Shown here piece by piece: positions 63,028 through 64,000 of a DNA stretch of 64,000 nt (the stretch's first letter is position 1; every line of letters starts with the position of its first letter). The stretch spans positions 1-64,000 of the forward strand of contig NZ_RKMB01000001.1 of the NCBI RefSeq assembly GCF_003797765.1, given 5' to 3'. The DNA is from Ramlibacter sp. WS9 (GTDB lineage: Bacteria; Pseudomonadota; Gammaproteobacteria; Burkholderiales; Burkholderiaceae_C). Made by a program: the position numbers and the translations under genes. The notes beneath the pieces were generated by a model. It had not been told where the DNA came from, made no database searches, and saw only the letters and a list, made by a program, of their open reading frames with translations.

Positions 63028-63058
63028 TCTCGTTTGGAAATCGCCCTACACTCGAAAT

Positions 63059-63074
63059 GTTTCGGTCACGAAAC
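63059..63074. promoter_or_regulatory. Candidate Rrf2 operator
   Basis: GTTTCG-GTCA-CGAAAC is a perfect 6-bp inverted repeat with a 4-base centre, 12 bases before the Rrf2 start codon. Rrf2 regulators of redox enzymes often bind such a site before their own gene. Confidence 0.55.
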
Positions 63075-63086
63075 TACAGTTGTTGC

Positions 63087-63549
63087 ATGAAACGAGATCG
63101 TCGATTATCTGGCGTGCTGCATTGCCTCCTGCACATGGCCGAAATGGATGGCCCGGCAACCTCCGAGTCCCTGGCCGCGGCCATGCACACCAATCCCGTG
63201 GTGGTGCGGCGGCTGATGGCGGGGCTGCGTGATGCCGGCTTTGTGGCGTCGGCGAAGGGCCACGGGGGGTGGCTGGGTGCTTTCCTGTCCGCTGGAGCAC
63301 GTCACGCTGTGGGACATCCACGAGGCCGTGGGCTCGCCCGGTCTGCTGGCCGTGGGCCATCGTGAGCAGAACCCCACCTGCCTGGTCGAACAGGCGGTGA
63401 ATGCCGCGCTGCACGACGCTTATCGCCAGGCGGAAGCGCTCCTCCTGACCCGCCTCGGCACAGTCACCCTCGCGGCGCTGTGCGGGGACTTCCACCATCG
63501 CATGGACAGCGGCCACCATTCCCTCGAGGAGATATCGCATGGAACTTGA
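63087..63549 (+). pseudogene. Rrf2-family regulator with a frameshift
   Basis: Two overlapping frames together make one Rrf2 protein: [20 protein letters not shown] through AKGHGG in the first, then [20 protein letters not shown] through FHHRMDSGHH in the second. The shift lies at a run of six G (63264-63269): with five G the frame continues as KGHGGGW, the normal winged-helix wing of the family. Either a real one-base insertion or a sequencing error in the run explains it. The helix-turn-helix is [20 protein letters not shown]. Rrf2 members of this type usually control the adjacent thioredoxin-reductase-like gene. Confidence 0.8.
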
Positions 63550-64000
63550 CGCAGTCGTCGTCGGCGGCAGTTTCGCCGGGCTGTCCGCAGCGTTGCAGCT
63601 GGCGCGGGCCAGAAGGCAGATTGCCGTGATCGACAATGGCCAGCGCAGGAACCGTTTTGCGCGAGTCTCGTATGGCTTTCTGGCCCAGGATGGCCGGCCT
63701 CCGGACGAGATCCATGCGGAAGCGAAGCGGCAGCTGCTGAGTTACCCGGCCGTGCGGTGGCTGGACGGTGCGGCGCACTCCATCCACAGGAGCGGAGAAA
63801 CGTTCGAGGTGGTCACCGACAAGGGCGCGCAGCGGTCGAAGCGCATCGTTCTTGCCACGGGCGTGGTCGATCAACTGCCGGACGTGCCGGGACTGAGCGA
63901 ACGCTGGGGAAAGTCGGTGTTTCATTGTCCCTATTGCCACGGCTATGAACTCCGAAACGGCCATATCGGTGTCCTGGCGGTGGGGCCGGTGTCCATCCAT
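63539..64000 (+). CDS. Thioredoxin-reductase-like NAD(P)/FAD oxidoreductase (5' part)
   Basis: The first 154 residues of a flavoprotein that runs off the window. The dinucleotide site is VVVGGSFAGLSAALQLARA, and the redox-active pair is CPYCHGYE (C-x-x-C), as in thioredoxin reductases and the related small disulfide reductases. ATG 63539 follows GAGGAG and overlaps the Rrf2 frame by 11 bases. The full length is unknown, so thioredoxin reductase proper is not distinguished from related FAD oxidoreductases often paired with Rrf2. Confidence 0.9.
   Translation, partial: MELDAVVVGGSFAGLSAALQLARARRQIAVIDNGQRRNRFARVSYGFLAQDGRPPDEIHAEAKRQLLSYPAVRWLDGAAHSIHRSGETFEVVTDKGAQRSKRIVLATGVVDQLPDVPGLSERWGKSVFHCPYCHGYELRNGHIGVLAVGPVSIH

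Overview
The window is GC-rich, densely coding chromosomal DNA. It looks like a betaproteobacterium of the order Burkholderiales, most likely Comamonadaceae (Ramlibacter/Variovorax-like). The grounds are the gene order tRNA-Tyr, tRNA-Gly, tRNA-Thr, tuf, tRNA-Trp, secE, nusG, rplKAJL, rpoBC, the trp operon layout, an NtrY with a short NtrX-like regulator, and the LivHMGF-type uptake genes. The genus is an inference from remembered gene orders, not from a search.

Layout. 1-5.5 kb: housekeeping genes (thermonuclease-like protein, thiL, a glutamate-cysteine-ligase-like enzyme, a cation/proton antiporter, apaG, rpe). 5.3-8.5 kb: a 40-residue membrane peptide, a large-subunit catalase and a Crp-type regulator. 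8.6-15 kb: a signalling block with a hybrid PAS histidine kinase, a receiver-PAS protein, a collagen-like lipoprotein, two small unknown proteins, a double-domain KaiC-like ATPase and a soluble histidine kinase. 15-17.6 kb: envelope/stress genes (crystallin/glycine-zipper protein, BON lipoprotein, CsbD and others). 17.6-26 kb: gph, a chalcone-isomerase-like protein, then a trp leader peptide and trpE, chorismate mutase, trpG, ltaE, a LysE exporter, trpD, trpC and ung. 26-40.1 kb: tRNAs, tuf and the secE-nusG-rplKAJL-rpoBC superoperon with several RNA hairpins. 40.1-46.2 kb: a LemA-like protein, rsmB, a DUF4390 protein, ntrY, an AAA-less NtrX-like regulator and a DUF4124 protein.

Accessory part. 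An intact tRNA-Phe gene at 46.2 kb is followed 2.05 kb downstream by an exact 45-bp copy of its 3' end. This brackets a small element carrying a glycosyltransferase-like gene and a ParDE toxin-antitoxin pair, with no integrase visible. Gene remnants follow. From 48.9 kb a catabolic region begins: an MDR-family reductase and a polysaccharide-deacetylase-like enzyme lie divergent from an AraC regulator, and a TetR repressor lies divergent from a nine-gene run. That run has two crotonases (one lacking both catalytic glutamates), an acyl-CoA ligase, a fused alpha/beta CoA-transferase, a branched-chain-type ABC importer with LivM and LivG fused in one protein, and a flavin reductase. Three copies of one palindromic operator sit in the tetR/crotonase gap, overlapping both candidate promoters. 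The simplest reading is a repressor-controlled pathway that imports an unknown acid, activates it to a CoA thioester and degrades it. The window ends with a frameshifted Rrf2 regulator and the start of a thioredoxin-reductase-like flavoprotein.
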